Below are positions 61,694-64,000 of a DNA stretch of 64,000 bases, one piece after another (positions within the stretch are counted from its first letter, which is position 1; the number at the start of each line of letters is the position of its first letter). The notes beneath the pieces are model-generated. The model worked only from the letters and a program-made list of their open reading frames with translations, did not search any database and was not told the DNA's origin. A program made the translations under genes and the position numbers. Source of the DNA: Gyromitra esculenta (Eukaryota; Ascomycota; Pezizomycetes; Pezizales; Discinaceae); contig JBCAML010000001.1 in assembly GCA_038503075.1 (NCBI GenBank), positions 2,108,001 through 2,172,000 on the forward strand, given 5' to 3'.

Positions 61694-63754
61694 CTACGAT
61701 TCGATACCGATCTGCCTCTTGATCTTCTTTACTAGCGCTCGCAGCAGAAATTGCTCTCTCGCCAATGTTCGTGTGTGCTAGAAATCCCATAACTCGTCAA
61801 TTTCTTGTGTTACAGGGCTCGACTGGAAATCAGCGAATAGCAAACCTTCAAAAACACATCTAATGAAATTCTTTCTCTATCCAAAGCTTTCCCCAGCACG
61901 TATATAGTGTCTTCAATTGCCATATCTTCCGTTACTAAGTCATAAAGCCTATGGTGGAAATGATTAGTATTTTCTTATCCGGGTTTGCCGGAGGCTTAGA
62001 CGGGGAATCAAAAAAAAAAAAAAACACCCTCAACATACTGAGTATGTACTACTGTCGGCGCAACCACAACAGCATCAACTCCCGGTATCTCCCTCGACTC
62101 CGCATCTCTAATAACCTCCCCAGCCATTGCAATCCGCTCCCTTAATATCTCTGCATCCTTATCACACAACTCTACGATTCTCCCTAATTCCGTGCGCTCC
62201 CGTTCCATATTTGCCTCTGCCCTAAGGATAGCTTCGCATTGTGCTGCAGCTTGCTCTAGTGAAGCATGTGTCTTTGCATGTGTGGCTTCAGCGCGTGCGT
62301 GTAATTGACGTGAGATCTCTTGAAGGAGACGGTCTTTTTCGGGGTTAGGGGGTAGGGGTGGTGGGGTTGAAAAAGTGGGTGGAGGGATCTCGCTGGGAGG
62401 CAGGGACATGATATCAACTGATTCTGATCTCTTTTGGGGTGGTGGCGGTGGCTGGGGGTGTTGTGGGGCTGCGGGATGATTCTGAGGAGTAGAAGGGAAA
62501 GCATGAAAGGATGTTGGCCGCATTGGTGGAGCTGGGCCGCCGGGGAAGCGACCGCCTGGAGGTTGTTGGTGTGGGGGAGGTGAGCGTGGGCTTGGCGTAG
62601 GGGAGGCTGGTTGAGCGGGCATTTGCTGGTATCCTGACGAGTGAGGGTATGGGGTGTGGTTATATTGCGGCGATAGTTGTTGGGGTACTGCTGTAGACCC
62701 GCTTGATCGGTGCGAAGCCGGCGGCAACAGGGGTAAGGGCGGTCCATGGTCCTGGTAGCCTGGAAGAGAACTGCCTCTCGGAGGTCCGTTTTGAGACCAT
62801 CCCTGCTGCTGCTGTAAGGAGTGAGAATGTGGCTGCTGGGGGTGCTGTTGGGAATGTGCGGGTATTGGTGGTGTAGAACGCTGTTGATGGCCCTGATATC
62901 TGATATTATTTCCTTGTTGTATTGGAGACTGATGGTTTCCTGTAAACTCTTTCGGTAATGGCGGTAACGGGGGAGGGGCAGCGGGCATGTGCGTCGACGG
63001 AGCGGCCGAGGAATTTGGTTTCCCAAATTCCGGAGGCAAAGGTGGTAACGGCGGAGGTGCCTCGTTCCTAGGTTGAGGAATGGGCGTATCTTGTTGCTTT
63101 GCATAGACTGGTGGTTCCCGGCCGAATACTTGCCGCAAGACATCCAGCAGATCCACAATATTTGATCTCTATCTCAGTCAGTTCTGGGATTGGCCACTTC
63201 TAAACATTAAGAGTAGCTATTAGACCTACATCAGAATAATTCACCCAGTTGGCTAAGTACGGATGGTAACATCGCCCACTTGGGTCAACATGATTCCCAG
63301 GGCGAATAAGCATGTCTTTTGCTGGTGTTACAAATACCATCGGTGGTTTTTTGGGGTATTCGTGTGGTAGCCATATTGTTAGTGGAATATTGTACGTAGC
63401 GCCTCGAAATACCACTGGGAGGGTTCCACTTAGGTGGAGGAGTAACTGGGGACGACCATCTTCATGAGCTACAGGGTTATTACCAGTCAGCTAGCCGTTA
63501 AAATCCCATCTTAGAGAAGCAGCTGTAACTTACTGTAGACCTCTGTACGAGGAGAGAGGGTGGGAAATTGGTATAGGGTTGCTGCAACGTTATAGTAGGT
63601 ATTATGGGAGTCGGCATATTCCTGCGCACGTAGATATTCAGCCTAACGCTCGAGAAACATTAAACGGTCTGGCAAAGCTCACAGGTCGTATAACTCTTTG
63701 CAGCCACTGCTGGACTTGTGGTGTCAAGGCATTCCCGGCGAGGGGTGTAGCCAT
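61694..63754 (-). CDS. VPS23: ESCRT-I subunit Vps23 (TSG101), 571 aa
   Basis: Binds ubiquitinated cargo on endosomes and recruits later ESCRT complexes. Exons 63754-63683, 63621-63534, 63468-63230, 63168-62039, 61948-61846 and 61777-61694; total 1,716 nt. The UEV domain (about 10-145) shows YADSHNTYYNVAATLYQFPTL, ATYNIPLTIWLPHEYP, KKPPMVFVTP and SGRCYHPYLANW; like other family members it lacks the E2 catalytic cysteine. A long Pro/Gln-rich linker fills about 160-410. A coiled-coil stalk follows (LLQEISRQLHARAEATH). The final two exons restore the steadiness box: LYDLVTEDMAIEDTIYVLG, DRERISLDVFLKHTRTLAREQF, ending KRQIGIES. An annotation that misses the last splices would end in a false poly-Phe tail. 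Confidence 0.94.
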
Positions 63755-64000
63755 CTCGGTGAACGTGGGGCAGAGTGAGGGAACCTATGGACTAGCGGAA
63801 ACTCTCCAGATTTTTAGGCGCAAACAGCATGTAATAATCCAAGAATATGAGAACTCCACCTACAAAAACAATGAGTGAAGAGTAGGAGTAAGTACTAGAT
63901 TCTGGCAGTTGGCGGACTGCAGCTGGGAATACTTGTTGTGAGGTTGTAATCGTCGTGATCAGCCAAGTCAATGCATCACCAGCCTTATCTTATCACGATC

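Overview
This is a stretch of nuclear genome from a filamentous ascomycete (Pezizomycotina is most likely). The genes are split by short introns, mostly about 50-120 nt, with GT...AG ends and CTAAC-like branch points. They include a Zn2Cys6 regulator, a fungal bilirubin-oxidase-type multicopper oxidase, fungal L-rhamnose catabolism genes and a Tad1-like LINE. Species and class cannot be fixed from the sequence alone. I rebuilt exon structures by reading splice sites; every complete multi-exon model has a length divisible by three and ends in a stop codon.

Layout. 1-1.3 kb: 5' part of a secreted bilirubin-oxidase-like multicopper oxidase (minus strand, cut by the left edge). 1.3-8.4 kb: gene-free, with two TA-flanked MITEs and a hairpin-rich patch. 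8.4-14.5 kb: nested transposons. A probable solo LTR is split by a near-intact LINE (8662-14406, 16-bp target duplication and poly-A tail). The second LINE ORF is itself broken by a 447-bp element with short inverted termini and a 5-bp target duplication. 15.1-17.8 kb: a five-exon Zn2Cys6 transcription factor (minus). 17.8-24.1 kb: gene-free. 24.1-32.8 kb: an L-rhamnose catabolic cluster. It holds a sugar-porter MFS transporter (minus), then on the plus strand L-rhamnonate dehydratase, L-rhamnose 1-dehydrogenase and a DapA-family 2-keto-3-deoxy acid aldolase. 34.4-41.2 kb: housekeeping genes VPS5, CBF5 and a GPC1-like acyltransferase. 41.2-56.7 kb: gene-poor, with one complete cytochrome P450 (47.4-49.4 kb), a third MITE and another inverted-repeat pair. 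56.7-63.8 kb: a large acidic fungal protein, SAR1 and the ESCRT-I subunit VPS23.

How it fits together. The cluster covers import and the oxidation, dehydration and aldol-cleavage steps of the non-phosphorylated L-rhamnose route. The lactonase step is not seen in the window. The transcription factor 6.3 kb away is a possible but unproven regulator. VPS5, VPS23 and SAR1 all serve membrane traffic, but nothing suggests they form a functional unit.

The most unusual signals are the three-layer transposon nest, the unfamiliar 447-bp insertion, the aldolase family used in the rhamnose cluster, and a palindromic octamer TACATGTA. I counted 16 copies of the octamer, all outside exons, where about one is expected by chance.
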